Assembly: GCF_029784135.1 (NCBI RefSeq)
Contig: NC_073746.1
Coordinates: forward strand, 228,111,882 to 228,175,881
Reading direction: 5' to 3'
DNA from: Toxorhynchites rutilus septentrionalis
Lineage: Eukaryota > Arthropoda > Insecta > Diptera > Culicidae
DNA: 64,000 bases
Translations under genes and position numbers: made by a program
Part shown: piece by piece, positions 53,101 through 60,179 of the stretch
Layout: each line of letters opens with the position of its first letter
Numbering within the stretch: position 1 is the first letter of the stretch
The notes under the pieces: model-generated
The model's database searches: none
What the model saw: only the letters and a program-made list of their open reading frames with translations
What the model was told of the DNA's origin: nothing

Positions 53101-56100
53101 GGTACTGCATAAGTTGGTTGTCATTAACGGCACGGGTAGGTGAGCACAAAAATTAGCAGAACAAATGAATAGGAAAATGGAAATGCTTTTAGGTTTCTTC
53201 AATATAAACCATTTACACATTGGGGGATTGTAATGTATAGCATATCAAACAAATCTTAGGGAATTTCCGACTCGTTTGGTATGTAAATCGTAGATGTAGT
53301 CCTACGTCGAAAATTCTTTTGCTGCTTTTTGTTTGTTCCATTCAGTTGTGAGTTACAGGGTGTTAACAATGGAAGTCAACAAAGAGGAAACTCGGTACAT
53401 TTTACCGTTTTTCTTTGACAGAGAGGAAAATGCAAGCTAGGCCGCTAATATTGTAAATAATGTTTGTGGTACCGATACTGTAACAGCTAATTACGCGCAA
53501 TTTTGGTTTCGTCGATTTCGTTCAGAATTTTTTGATGTTAAAGAGAGGTGCTCAAGCAAGCCCTCTATCGAAAATGTCGATTAAAATCATAGAAATAATG
53601 AACGGCAGTTAATAGTCGTAACATCGTCCAGGATCTAAATATCGACCATAGAACAGTTTTAAGCCAAAGACGCAAAGCTGGATTCGCAAAGAAACCAATT
53701 AACACAAACAAACATGATGGTGCTGTGTTTCATCAGGACAACGCAAGGACACATACGTCTGTAGTGACTTGTCTGAACCTCCGGCAGGTCATCTGGCAAG
53801 TTGTAATACATTCACCAAGCGATTACCAGTTTTTCCTCGCATTGCAAAACTTACTGAGTGATAAGAAATTCGGATCAAGAGTAGATTGTTAAAATCCATA
53901 ACTAAAGTTCTTCGTCAATGAGGACCAAGTCTTCTATGAGAAATGCGTTATGAAGAATGACAAAAAATTCTACAACAAAACGGTGCATATTCGAACCGGA
54001 TCGGACAATACGAAGCATTTCAAACACAATTTTGATTTCACGCAAAAATATTGAATTTCTTTTCCCCTAACCATGTTTACCATTTTTTATTCTTTGAAGG
54101 TCCTAAACGTCGGCGTGATTTAGACGCTGATACTATTGAAGACGAAGAGGAAGAGGAGGAAATTGATATGGACAAACTTTCGGAAGAAGACAGGAAAAAG
54201 TTAGAAGCTAAAAGAAAGCTCCGGGAAACGTTGGAACGGGCGAAAGGCAATTCAGGAGAGCCAAGGTTGAAGCAGCGTGTCAAAGCACTGCGTCTACAAG
54301 ATGTCACGAAGCCGCTACCGCGTGACTTCAGGCACACATGTCTCAACGATGCGGTCAGGAGAATCCTAAAAGCGGAAAAGCAAGCGCTCATCGGAGGAGC
54401 TGGATTCAAACGGAAGCGTATTGTCACCGTTTTCGGGTCCTGTTTTATGTTTTCCGTTAGAGATATCATCCTCGAGTTTGTACTTGAAGACATAAGCAAA
54501 AGACTAGATTTGGCGTTCTCCTGGATTTTCGAGGAGTACAATTTGCTGCAAGGCTTCACCCGGCATACCTACATCAAATCTGAAATGAAGCCAGACTTTG
54601 CGTACACGCAGCTTTTACTGAAAATAGTTACAAACGTTGTAGAGCGGCAAGAGTTCCGGGAGAAAGAATCGATTCTGAAAAGGGTTTATTTGGAGGCTCC
54701 CATGATCCCTGATGATCTGATCTCAATGCTAAGCTTTATGTGCCAACTAGAAGAGCTTTCCGATTGTGGCATGCAAATAACGAAAGATTTGCTCATCAGA
54801 AGACCTCCCAAGGAGAAGGTCTTTCTTAACATCCTCTTCAAATACGCGTTCTGTGAGAACGTTGTTATTCGAGAGAAAGCAATTCACTATTTAATGCACA
54901 TTTACTCACTGCATCATATCCTGATGGAAGAGATGGAAAGTCGAGCCCTGCTTTGGTTAGGCTACTTGGAGGAAAAGGATCCGCCAGAAGGAATATTCGC
55001 TGCTGAATTCAATCGCGCGGAGCAACCATGGGTGTGGAACGATGAGCTGGCCAAAACCTGTTTGGGATTGTTTCTGGAATTGCTTGTTTACAAGCAGGAA
55101 TTGATGCATAGGCTGTCGGAAGTTTACATAAAGGCCACTTCGGATATGAAAAGAGCTATGCTGCGAGCCATTGAGGCACCGGTTAGGAAAATCGGTGCTG
55201 ACAGTGAAGAATTACTCAAACTCATCGAACAATGTCCGAAGGGATCGGAAACTATCATAACTAGAATAATCTATATTTTGACGGAAAAAAGTAAGTATAT
55301 TTTTTATACTTGTTTAGATTGGAATTCTTATTCTATACTCTCTTTCCATAGCCATTCCAAGACCAGAACTCGTCGAACGAGTTCGCAACCTACACCAGAC
55401 TAAGGTATCAGATGTGCGTCTTCTGATTCCAGTCATAAACGGACTTACAAAGAAAGAGATTCTCAATGCTCTGCCGAACCTCATCAAATTGAATCCCGTA
55501 GTGGTAAAAGAGGTATTTAATCGACTGCTCGGCATCGGTGCCGAATACAGTAGTTCGAATCTACCCATCACTGCAGCGGAACTTCTGGTGGCCCTGCATA
55601 CAATCGACACAAACAAAGTCGAACTAAAATGGGTAGTGAAAGCCACCTCTCTTTGTCTGGCGGAGAAGGAAACTTACACCCATGATGTACTAGGAAATGT
55701 AATCCAGCAGCTAGTGGAAGTAACTCCTCTACCAACGCTACTGATGAGAACGGTCATTCAATCGCTAACACTTCACCCGAGGTTAGCGGGATTTGTTATG
55801 AATTTGTTGCAGCGTCTGATTGGGAAACAAGTCTGGAAGCAGAAGGTCGTTTGGGATGGCTTTCTGAAATGTGCTCAACGTCTGACACCCCAAAGTCTTG
55901 GGATACTGATCCAACTGCCGGCCGTTCAACTGCAAGATGCTTTGAATATTTGTCCGAAGTTCAGAGCGCCTATGTTGGAACATGCCCGCGAGATTATGGA
56001 GCACCAAATAGGACATGTTTCACAAGATCGAATGGATGTATTGTTGGGAATTTCACCGCATACACCTTCGGGAACAACGGACGTCCAGGTTGTTGTACGT

Positions 56101-56266
56101 ATCGGGATCTGTCTGTAAAACCAATGGGGTCAGCTTGTAATCTTATTTCTGTGTTTTTCAGGGTACTTACAGCGACAATGTACAAATGACTCCTCACTTG
56201 CCGGTGATGATCAAACAGGAAAAAGACGCAGAGCGGCCTGAACCGGCTCCTCCTGGTATGGATTGA
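35058..56266 (+). CDS. SYMPK: Symplekin, mRNA 3'-end processing scaffold (5 coding exons)
   Basis: Symplekin bridges CPSF and CstF, binds the phosphatase Ssu72 through its N-terminal HEAT domain, and takes part in histone pre-mRNA cleavage. Coding exons: 35058-35144, 35208-36600, 54100-55290, 55352-56088, 56162-56266, with all phases matching, giving 1170 aa, close to the fly protein length. Seen: an N-terminal helical-repeat region (residues about 30-330) with V-R-K-S-V-A-G-F-I-E-E; a Lys/Arg-rich segment K-R-A-L-E-N-S-M-S-S-Q (about 360-390); an acidic E-rich run in exon 3; and the Symplekin_C region with L-I-P-V-I-N-G-L, L-P-N-L-I-K-L-N-P-V-V-V-K-E-V-F-N-R-L-L. The tail has V-M-I-K-Q-E-K-D. 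Intron 2 is 17.5 kb of nested transposons. All five exons look intact. Confidence 0.94.
35208..36600 (+). CDS. SYMPK: Symplekin exon 2, N-terminal HEAT-like region
   Basis: It starts after TCTCGTTTAG and ends before GTGAGT at 36601; 464 codons plus one base. It holds the DUF3453-type helical repeat domain and a basic segment. Reading past the donor gives a spurious extension to 36659. Confidence 0.93.
37487..38848 (-). mobile_element. I-like LINE, 5'-truncated copy A
   Basis: 3' end at 37487 with tail CTAATCCGAATATA on the minus strand; truncated at 38848. It appears identical over 1362 bp to 38865-40226. It carries the RNase H frame listed below. It is joined through 16 bp to the 3' tail of copy B. 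Confidence 0.85.
37719..38402 (-). CDS. I-like LINE RNase H domain, copy A
   Basis: 227 codons. RNase H motifs: F-T-A-E-L-A-G-I-F-E-A, V-V-S-D-S-A-S-A-I (catalytic Asp), and V-P-G-H-N-G-I-A-G-N-E-A-A-D. A C-terminal Cys/His-type segment C-D-L-C-x(n)-H-F-L-C-G-C-P follows. The domain removes RNA from the element hybrid. The protein is identical to copy B. The start of the polyprotein is absent. Confidence 0.85.
   Translation of the reverse strand: MDICQVFTAELAGIFEATATSSSKPLLVVSDSASAIDAIVATRSKHPWVQAVRKYILSDTVLMWVPGHNGIAGNEAADRFAGIGHTRPFFTRDVPLDDVKMWITNSFRTFWTERSFSERGQFLKKVKGTIVRFDDVKGMREQRILSRLRTGYCSVSHGFYRRPFHLLCDLCQIHNSVEHFLCGCPKFDDLRNLHGISGSVRDVLRDDPARVAALVCYLKDVELFFKI
39097..39780 (-). CDS. 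I-like LINE RNase H domain, copy B
   Basis: Identical protein to the one at 37719-38402 with the same D-S and N-E-A-A-D catalytic motifs. It lies downstream of the RT pieces of the same copy, so the RT-then-RNase H order of the I clade is visible here. Confidence 0.85.
   Translation of the reverse strand: MDICQVFTAELAGIFEATATSSSKPLLVVSDSASAIDAIVATRSKHPWVQAVRKYILSDTVLMWVPGHNGIAGNEAADRFAGIGHTRPFFTRDVPLDDVKMWITNSFRTFWTERSFSERGQFLKKVKGTIVRFDDVKGMREQRILSRLRTGYCSVSHGFYRRPFHLLCDLCQIHNSVEHFLCGCPKFDDLRNLHGISGSVRDVLRDDPARVAALVCYLKDVELFFKI
40151..40663 (-). pseudogene. I-like LINE RT thumb region, copy B
   Basis: 170-codon open piece with L-K-I-L-G-V-F-V-D (the usual L-G-x-x-x-D after the palm), S-R-L-T-Y-G-L-E and Y-N-K-A-L-R-T-V-F-G. 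It lies one frame away from the palm piece, so a frameshift near 40670 disrupts the RT. Confidence 0.8.
40673..41215 (-). pseudogene. I-like LINE RT fingers and palm, copy B
   Basis: Open from 41098 with F-A-F-P-P-G-V-G-T-N-N-Y-F, V-A-L-N-L-E-K-V-Y-N-R-T-W, and G-V-P-Q-G-S-V-L-A-V-T-L-F. The Y/F-A-D-D box is disrupted at the C-terminal end by the frame change. Upstream of 41098, Y-R-P-I-S-L-T-S and K-I-L-E-R-M-A-N-R-R-L are readable, then a stop. Confidence 0.8.
41252..42028. other. Unassigned intron sequence
   Basis: Part of symplekin intron 2 between family R copy 2 and the TIR element. No frames or repeats recognised. It ends in the presumed target TAA. Confidence 0.4.
42103..42682 (+). 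repeat. Gypsy 5' LTR
   Basis: It starts TGTAGCGGGATAACC and ends CCTCCACA. It contains a TATA box TATAAAAA at 42475-42482. It is preceded by CGGA. Confidence 0.94.
42475..42482 (+). promoter_or_regulatory. TATA box in the gypsy LTR
   Basis: TATAAAAA in the 3' half of the LTR. The matching site in the 3' LTR is 49103-49110. Likely the element's promoter. Confidence 0.55.
42683..42695 (+). other. Gypsy primer-binding site
   Basis: TGGCGACCGAGAC directly follows the 5' LTR. TGGCGACCG matches the complement of insect tRNA-Arg 3' ends used by 412/mdg1-type elements. Confidence 0.7.
42769..42963 (+). CDS. Gypsy leader small ORF 1, predicted membrane microprotein
   Basis: 64 aa. It starts M-G-F-F-S-A-D-E-I and has a hydrophobic segment T-I-A-L-C-I-L-A-G-A-A-L-G-Y-G-V-V at about residues 22-38, then a basic tail with several Arg. 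It lies in the leader between the primer site and gag. The function is unknown. It could be a translated upstream ORF that limits gag expression or a small membrane protein. Confidence 0.5.
   Translation: MGFFSADEIVSSAPVSSSPQTIALCILAGAALGYGVVRLMHTFYKNHSERVASRAVRAAQLNQV
43136..43369 (+). CDS. Gypsy leader small ORF 2
   Basis: 77 aa from ATG 43136 (M-W-N-E-N-I-K-D-I-L). An Ala/Glu-rich helix comes first, then K-Q-H-P-K-Q-P-K-R-G, then a T-I-Y-V-T-P-F-T-K-L segment. Its stop overlaps a consensus splice donor (ATG|GTAAGT at about 43366-43372). No family recognised. Its open frame and protein-like composition in an intact element suggest it is coding. Confidence 0.45.
   Translation: MWNENIKDILAQAEAQAEHIALVEKIGWRQYRKQHPKQPKRGFNIKIENIHGATIYVTPFTKLSLTDTVVGYRRQRW
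43541..44743 (+). CDS. gag: Gypsy Gag
   Basis: 400 aa structural protein, intact. The first 100 residues are strongly helical and charged (K-L-A-E-A-E-K-L-A-E-D-I), and the middle carries the capsid-like helices. The C-terminus (residues about 290-370) is rich in Asn, Gln, Arg and Gly (G-R-N-F-N-N-Y-R-G-R-G-G-R) in place of the usual C-C-H-C knuckle, and probably binds RNA. Its 3' end overlaps the pol frame by about 100 nt. Confidence 0.92.
   Translation: MASLIENKIQKLQVIAKSLRSEQTKKLRKATLRTKLAEAEKLAEDIKTIVDPLVHNKEAEELLLLAENANLIYQDIRNKINIIIKQKSFKEVALAILFVVGIQKPKMSKFDYKEAAAMVPIYDGSPDGLDMFISAATLLNEISPSANKALVYQFLLTRLDKKARRAINNSVDIPSLLTNLKTTCISKTSADSILAKLKSIKKQSADELCKEVEELTEQLIDLHIKEETPPQRAAKLACQAGIDALIEGIDNPELKTILRAGAFTSIADAVEKVNKYKSLTTKSANVLIYNRGQRQPPYPHPNRFNQNNRGRNFNNYRGRGGRFNNQPQQNQNFNQNRQYHQQNFPNQNRNFRGNGSQNYYNRPQHFIRIAENSENPAANLRALSDEEQEENRNQHQIFST
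44758..48393 (+). CDS. pol: Gypsy Pol (protease, RT, RNase H, integrase)
   Basis: 1211 aa from the first ATG, with the frame open back to 44644 in the -1 frame relative to gag. Protease motif L-D-T-G-A-D-I-S (Asp at residue 19). RT: K-W-R-L-V-V-D-F-R-Q-L-N, then catalytic Y-I-D-D at 46033-46044 (residues 426-429). RNase H: T-D-A-S-K and Y-Q/T-E-L-T-A-I-type motifs with D-A-L-S-R. Integrase: H-D-A-P-I-G-G-H-I-G and C-x2-C knuckle, D-T-I-G-P-F, T-D-Q-G-T-E-Y, then the Glu in S-I-G-S-L-E-R. All catalytic residues are present and no breaks were seen. Expression is either by frameshift in the overlap or by reinitiation at 44758, 15 nt after the gag stop codon begins. Confidence 0.93.
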   Translation: MFIIVKLSMCEQPCVLILDTGADISILKENLIKRTQKINKNNTCIINGVTEGKLETIGSTNTSLLIENNKIPHQFHLVNKQFPITADGILGKDFLTKYECNLCLKTWLLSFFFNETNLEVPIHDTWDDHLVIPPRCQIIKEIKIPHIKEDTVIISQEIKPGVFCANSIVNSKTQFVKIINTNTSEILLPKNFKPLTQPLTHFTINHNTTNNPNRIPKLTEELNLTNTPREAQHKLINLCRNYNEIFALKDDFLTTNNFYKQNIQLNDKNPVYIKNYRTPEAQITEINKQISNMLENRIIQPSTSPYNSPILLVPKKSNTQDKKWRLVVDFRQLNKKITPDKFPLPRIDEILDHLGRAKYFTTLDLMSGFHQIELDENSKKLTAFSTSNGHFEFNRLPFGLNISPNSFQRMMTIALSGLPPECAFLYIDDIIVVGCSINHHLSNLEKVFKQLQKYNLKLNPAKCSFFRPDVTYLGHNISASGIQPDKSKFSVILNYPTPNTSDEVRRFVAFCNYYRRFIKNFAQIAHPLNKLLRKNAVFDWSSECQQAFNSLKSALISPTILQFPDFKKEFTLITDASKTACGAVLAQDCDGIELPIAYASKAFTKGEANKSTIEQELTAIHWAITFFRPYLYGRKFTVKTDHRPLVYLFSMKNPSSKLTRMRLDLEEFNFDVQYVQGKLNVTADALSRIAIDSETLKTINVLAVQTRAMTRKEQNMNQTEYEHLNNNTVLDVNEPDQLKVYEAVEPTEWEKLPKLQCGRALEDNENASENEFNNMKCAIKNKTGFKELMSTNTKIASNSKETLGNLLQKVENMAKKLRISAIALALSSVIFQLCSVQFFKKTCNDSLKDLQIVLYTPKRVIESQEEKLKILKNYHDAPIGGHIGANRLYKKLSRLYSWSKMKSEIYEYVRNCIQCKQNKHKTPTKENFIKIPTPEKPFDCVSIDTIGPFNKSNSGNRYALTIQCNLSKYVIIKPTPDKQASTIARAFIENCILVYGTPSIVQTDQGTEYKNELFDNISKLLQIQQKFSTPYHPQSIGSLERNHRCLNEYVRQFINPSQSDWDDWLPYYAFCYNTTPHTDFSYTPFELVFGRNATLPYNLKSHIEPVYNIEQYHKELQFKLKTATKSAKEIIDRIKQKRREDQQKDTNPIQIHENDLVMMTNENRRKLDKVYQGPYKVISINHPNATLLDEKTQNTHTVHKNRLITYNSLLR
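48719..48730 (+). other. Gypsy polypurine tract
   Basis: AAAGAGGGATGG immediately before the 3' LTR, the usual primer site for plus-strand synthesis. A second purine run, AGGGGGAAGGGGG, lies at about 48392-48404. Confidence 0.6.
48731..49310 (+). repeat. Gypsy 3' LTR
   Basis: Identical by eye to the 5' LTR, ends CCTCCACA at 49310, followed by the target duplication CGGA. Confidence 0.94.
49984..50366 (-). pseudogene. Captured gene fragment with an intron, unidentified
   Basis: Minus strand: ATG 50366, an 11-codon exon (M-V-S-D-F-I-E-L-N-V-K), a 71-bp intron with GT (50333-50332) and CACACAG acceptor, then an exon from 50262 to TAG at 49984. The second exon reads F-D-L-T-R-K-A-I-D-D-K-A-R-L-E-E-L-K-T-K, later H-P-L-C-Q-S-E-I-I-Q-L-A-Y-L-I-R and D-P-R-I-D-N-Y-V-L-M-R-N. 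Two in-frame stops (about 50190 and 50060) break it. The retained intron shows it came from genomic DNA, not retroposition. About 103 codons. I do not recognise the parent gene. It lies inside the TIR element. Confidence 0.6.
51170..52620 (+). pseudogene. pogo-type transposase relic
   Basis: A CENP-B-type N-terminus is visible from ATG 51492 (S-L-T-L-R-N-K-L-D-I-I-D-K-Y, then a stop; I-P-S-I-F-K-N-K-N). A large deletion follows. The DDE core resumes at 51745: F-E-E-W-L-L-K-L-D, L-L-I-D-N-S-T-S-H-P-N with its catalytic Asp, and P-P-N-I-I-S-V-F-Q-P-L-G, where pogo/Tigger proteins have Q-P-L-D, so the last Asp is changed to Gly. The C-terminal part continues in other frames past a probable intron at 52203-52266. 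Inactive. Confidence 0.78.
52690..53316. mobile_element. Family R, copy 3 (partial)
   Basis: It shares the 3' half of copy 1: a block with GGGGATT(G/C)TAATGTATAGCAT, CAAATCTTAGGGAATTT and CGACTCGTTTGGTATGTAAATCG, and ends GTAGTCCTACGTCGAAAAT, the inverted family end. The left half is missing or too diverged. Confidence 0.58.
53325..54045 (+). pseudogene. mariner relic B, internally deleted
   Basis: The leader GTTGTGAGTTACAGGGTGTTAAC and ATG 53369 match relic A on the opposite strand. N-terminal part: M-E-V-N-K-E-E-T-R-Y, A-A-N-I-V-N-N-V, Q-F-W-F-R-R-F-R-S. Then it jumps to H-Q-D-N-A-R-T-H-T-S (second catalytic block) and D-Y-Q-F-F-L-A-L-Q-N (third). The first catalytic block is lost. It ends about 55 bp before symplekin exon 3. 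Confidence 0.8.
54100..55290 (+). CDS. SYMPK: Symplekin exon 3
   Basis: Acceptor TATTCTTTGAAG, donor GTAAGT. The spliced codon joins exon 2 as Gly. It opens P-K-R-R-R-D-L-D-A-D, then a run of Glu and Asp, and K-L-S-E-E-D-R-K-K-L. It runs into the C-terminal helical region. Confidence 0.92.
55352..56088 (+). CDS. SYMPK: Symplekin exon 4, Symplekin_C domain
   Basis: Acceptor TTTCCATAG after a 61-bp intron. It encodes P-R-P-E-L-V-E-R-V-R, L-I-P-V-I-N-G-L-T-K-K-E and the V-V-V-K-E-V-F-N-R-L-L-G motif of the conserved C-terminal domain. It ends D-V-Q before GTTGTT, a weak donor. Confidence 0.9.
56162..56266 (+). CDS. SYMPK: Symplekin exon 5 (stop codon)
   Basis: 35 codons including TGA at 56264. 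Acceptor GTGTTTTTCAG. It encodes G-T-Y-S-D-N-V-Q-M-T-P-H-L-P-V-M, then I-K-Q-E-K-D and a Pro-rich end. The frame fits the preceding exon exactly. Confidence 0.83.
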   Translation, partial: GTYSDNVQMTPHLPVMIKQEKDAERPEPAPPGMD

Positions 56267-56880
56267 GCTGGAGAACACTAGGATTTGTCAACGAAATACA
56301 TACAGTTCTGAATATAAAAGTCGCAAAAATATTTTTGTTTATACAATTTTGTCTATTATTGAGGCTTCAAACTATAAAGTACATCTATAGATATTATTGT
56401 TCAATATCAACATTACATTTCTGTAAAATTAATTTGCCGTGAAATGGCTAATTGGAAGATGACCAATTCGAGGTCCTGAGAATGAACTCCCAATCGTTCG
56501 CATTATACGCGAACGCCCAACCATTGGCTACGTTATTGTTGTTTATTATTTTATTCGCTCCTTTACCTTTGGCCCTATTTATTTCATTATCCGAGTCATC
56601 AATTTCTGGCTAAAAACAAAGTTTTCTTAATATGACCCTTGGGTATCATAACACTCTCTAGAACTCTTCTCTTTGAAATCTGTCAAGGAACCTCGATGAA
56701 GCTGTCGTGTCCAGTCGTTTCCCTTTCAGGTCTTTTTTGATGCGGGATACAGAAAAACTGCTGGAATTTGTAGGTCGGGGGCTGCTGAAAAGCTTCGGTA
56801 GTGCTGTCATGTTGAACTTGGGCGAAATTCCACTGGTGCTGAACGTCGTGTCAGTTTTTTATTGTAACATTTGCATTAAC
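56267..56880. other. 3' flank of symplekin
   Basis: No gene recognised. AATATAAA near 56312 is a weak candidate polyadenylation signal for symplekin. Confidence 0.35.
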
Positions 56881-56918
56881 AAAAGAACAAATTTCTCATG
56901 CGTTCACCTTAACACCTG

Positions 56919-57960
56919 GTGATGAAACCACTTGTGCAAACAGTGAAGCAACTGCGCTCCATAATTTGTGCGTACTGGGAGCTCCATCCCATTGCGAAGA
57001 AAGTGGACATCGTCAAGTACTTTGAGTGCGCCGGATACACCCATTCCGGTATATATTATATTTTTAGACTTCTGGAGAAAAATGGAAGCATTGAACGGAA
57101 GCCTGGTTCCGGTCGTCCGATGGTGCTACTCGATCATAAACTGCAGCTGAAGCTAAAGCAGAAGATGGATAAATCGTTCCGGTCTTTGGGCCAGGAGGTC
57201 GGAGCATCAGGTCAGACAATGAAAAAACACCTAGCGGCGATAAACATTTATCATGCGGAAGCGAAAGTCCGACCGGCCGTGTCGGAACAGCAAGCTGTGA
57301 CTCAGAAATAATGGCTGGAAGTGATGGAGAATGAAATATTTCAGGCGAAGCAGAACTTCGCGGTCGTCATAGTCGAGACGTATTTAACGCTGAATGGCAA
57401 CGACTGGCAGGGAACCAGCTACTTTATGTCCCCCACCAAGTTCCAAAGAAGATGCTTCTATGGCTAACCATCAGTGGGAAGGGGATGTCAAAGCCGCTTT
57501 TCTTTCGATCGGAACTTGCGCTGAACGGAAAGATTTGCAGCACAAAGTGGCTGCCGGAAGTTTCCTCCTTCTTCCAAGAATGTCATCCGGACGAGGATGT
57601 GGTGTTTTGGTCGGACCTGGCCTCTGCCTTTTACGCGAAGAAGTCGCTGGATGAGATGAACCGCTTGATGAAAGATGTTGTTCCGAAGTCCGCTAATCCT
57701 CCGAACGTCTCCCAGCTGCATCGTCGTGAATTTCTGGGCAAACCTGGAGCGGAGGGTCTACTCTAACAGTTTTGTGGCGAAAACGGAGGGGGAACCAATA
57801 AAGAAATCTAAGAAAGAACTGAATAACATGCCAACAAATACGTTTTCGACAGCAATGGCGAATGTTCCGACCAACTGCAGGAAAGTCGTGGTCAATGAAA
57901 TTATGTTTTATCGGAAATTATCTATTGTTTTTTTTGTCGCCATTCGAAAATTGTCCATTT
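56919..57960 (+). pseudogene. Tc1-like transposase relic, D37E type
   Basis: The first frame (56919-57311) holds the paired helix-turn-helix: Y-F-E-C-A-G-Y, R-L-L-E-K-N-G-S-I-E-R-K-P-G-S-G-R-P. After a frame change: Y-L-T-L-N-G-N-D-W-Q-G (first block, with the expected Asp pair eroded to V-I-V-E), then V-F-W-S-D-L-A-S-A-F-Y-A-K (second Asp), then N-P-P-N-V-S-Q-L-H-R-R-E-F and F-W-A-N-L-E-R-R-V-Y-S. The wording and spacing match the mosquito D37E Tc1/mariner group. At least two frameshifts; inactive. Confidence 0.83.
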
Positions 57961-58013
57961 TCCATATAACACTACTCCAAAAATTATTCTGTTAAAACTG
58001 TTACCATCTGTTC

Positions 58014-59300
58014 ATGGGCTCATATATATTTCTCGGCCAATCGGAGCTACTCGGCTATATTTCATGTGACAAACGTTACACTCTTCGTACCCAAGACAAA
58101 CTACGGAGAAATCCGAAACGGTTTTGGAATTTCGTAAACACTAAACGGAAAGAAAATGGATTACCGGTAGAAACGTTCCTGGGTTCCGAATCAGCTCAAT
58201 CCTCTTCTGAAAAAAGCGAGCTTTTCGCTACGCATTTCAAAAGCGCATTCAATAGCTCCATCGCTTCCGATGAACAGGCAGAAGTTGCTTGCAGAGACAC
58301 ACCAAACAATGTCTGTGAACTGACAGGTATTACTATTACCCATGAACAGGTAGAATCTGCTATTGCCAAGATGAAATACTCTATTTCAGCTAGCCCGAAT
58401 GGAATTCCCTCCTGCGTTTTGAAACGTTGTTCAAGTGCATTGGTGCATCCATTAATACGGCTTTTTAACATGTCGCTTCAAGAAGACAGATTTTCATTTA
58501 GTTGGAAGCTGTCTGTGATGTTTCCCGTCCACAAAAAAGGAGATAAGCAGAATGTTGAAAATTATCAAAGAATTACCTCTTTATACGCTTGCTCGAAAGT
58601 ATTTGAGATAATTGTTAATGATGTACTGTTCCAGAGCTTTAAAAACTATATATCAGCTGATCAACATGGATTCTATCCTAAAAGATCTGTTTCCACAAAT
58701 CTGGTGCAGTTTACCTCATTTTGCTTGCGTAGTCTAGATGCCGGTTCACATGTTGACGTGATATATACCGATCTCAAAGCAGCGTTCGATTGAGTTGATC
58801 AGAGGATACTACTTTTAAAACTGGATAAACTCGGAATCTCTAGTGATCTGACCAGATGGTTGAATCATACCTTACAAATCGCAGACTATGTGTTAAAATT
58901 GGATCGGAATCGTCAGAATATTTTCCCAACAAATCCGGCGTTCCACAAGGAAGCAATTTAGGCCTATTCCTTTTCTCAATTTTTATTAATGAATTAGGGC
59001 CCACTCCTTTTCTCAATTTTTATGAATGAATTGTCGGAATCATTACCGCCAGGATGCCGCCTTTTCTACGCAGACGATGTCAAAATATACATAATAGTAA
59101 ACAGTATTGAAGTTTGCTTTCTCTTGCAACAATGGATTGATACTTTTGAAGAATGGCGCTCCAAAAACTTATTAACTATTAGCATTTCGAAATGCAATGT
59201 AATATCGTTTCATCAGAAATTGAATCCGATTACCATAACTATAACATCTTCAGCCAATCTCTTGTATGCGTTAATCATATACGTGACCTGGGATCATATA
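58014..59300 (+). pseudogene. Jockey-like non-LTR RT relic
   Basis: Frame 58014-58793: R-K-E-N-G-L-P-V-E-T-F, A-S-P-N-G-I-P-S-C-V-L-K-R-C, L-S-V-M-F-P-V-H-K-K-G-D-K, G-F-Y-P-K-R-S-V-S-T-N-L, and Y-T-D-L-K-A-A-F-D (first catalytic Asp) followed at once by TGA where Arg is expected, a likely CGA-to-TGA change. The RT continues (V-D-Q-R-I-L-L-L-K-L-D), frameshifts, and F-Y-A-D-D-V-K-I-Y with both catalytic Asp appears at about 59067. A small tandem duplication lies at about 58962-59030. Confidence 0.84.
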
Positions 59301-59404
59301 AATCAGCAACTGGGAAAACGCAATCAAAGCTTTCTAGCTCACATGTCTACCAGAAGCTTTAGGCGTTTCAATTTAGCAATAAATCGGGGTTTTTATAAGC
59401 AGTA

Positions 59405-59719
59405 AACTATTGTTTGATTAAATGTGAAAAGTTTCCCTCACTGAATCAATCATGTTTGATTACAGGTTCAAAAAAAATGTTATTAGGCATTCACTAACAA
59501 GTACACGTGTTCTGTTAAACTATTTTTCATTTGTTTGAGAATAAATTCGTTCTTCCAAACCAGAAATGAGCGAATTAGCCCCGTTGGAAGCGTGACATAA
59601 AATTTTTGAACGTGAACCGATTCATTTATTATGGATCTACAAAAATACATAGTGGGACAGTTATGCCTAGAATAACAACATAGGACAATTGAGATTGATG
59701 TTGTTTCTTTAAAAGCTGG
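59405..59719. other. Unassigned intergenic stretch
   Basis: Nothing recognised on either strand. Confidence 0.35.
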
Positions 59720-60156
59720 AATCAAACTTTTTTTTGTGTTTTTTTGGAAGATTATGCATAAAAACATCGTTTTGTGAAGAAAAAGGGAAAATTGTAAAGA
59801 AAATTACAACTCTGCGTAGAACGGCAATATGAGTCTTCGAATTTTCACGGCTATTGTAGTCAGTTGTTATGACCGAGTCAAAATAGCTATATTCGTCGAT
59901 CACCTCGAGCTCTCCGCCGTCGATTACTACAAGATGGATTTGATTGCGATCAGCCCTTCCTGTATTTAGTCTTACACGCATTGACCCCAAGTCTAATCAG
60001 TCCTACATCCTGTTTCAGTTGGGTATACAATTCCACCACCATCACATGTGTTCTTCCAATTATGTCCACGTCTTCGTCGAAGGAGATAAACTGGCTGAAC
60101 TTGTTAAAAATCGCGCCTTGCATATTGTACCCCACTTCCTCCATGCTTTTCTATAG
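59720..60156 (-). pseudogene. RTE-like RT relic
   Basis: Minus strand: I-S-F-D-E-D-V-D-I-I-G-R-T near 60080 corresponds to the F-A-D-D-x-D-I-I-G-R box of RTE-type RTs, with A-D replaced by D-E. Then L-I-R-L-G-V-N-A-C-K-T-K-Y and, in another frame, V-I-D-E-Y-S-Y-F-D-S-V-I-T-T. Short and broken. Confidence 0.68.
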
Positions 60157-60179
60157 CTGCCTTTGGTCGATGGTATCGT

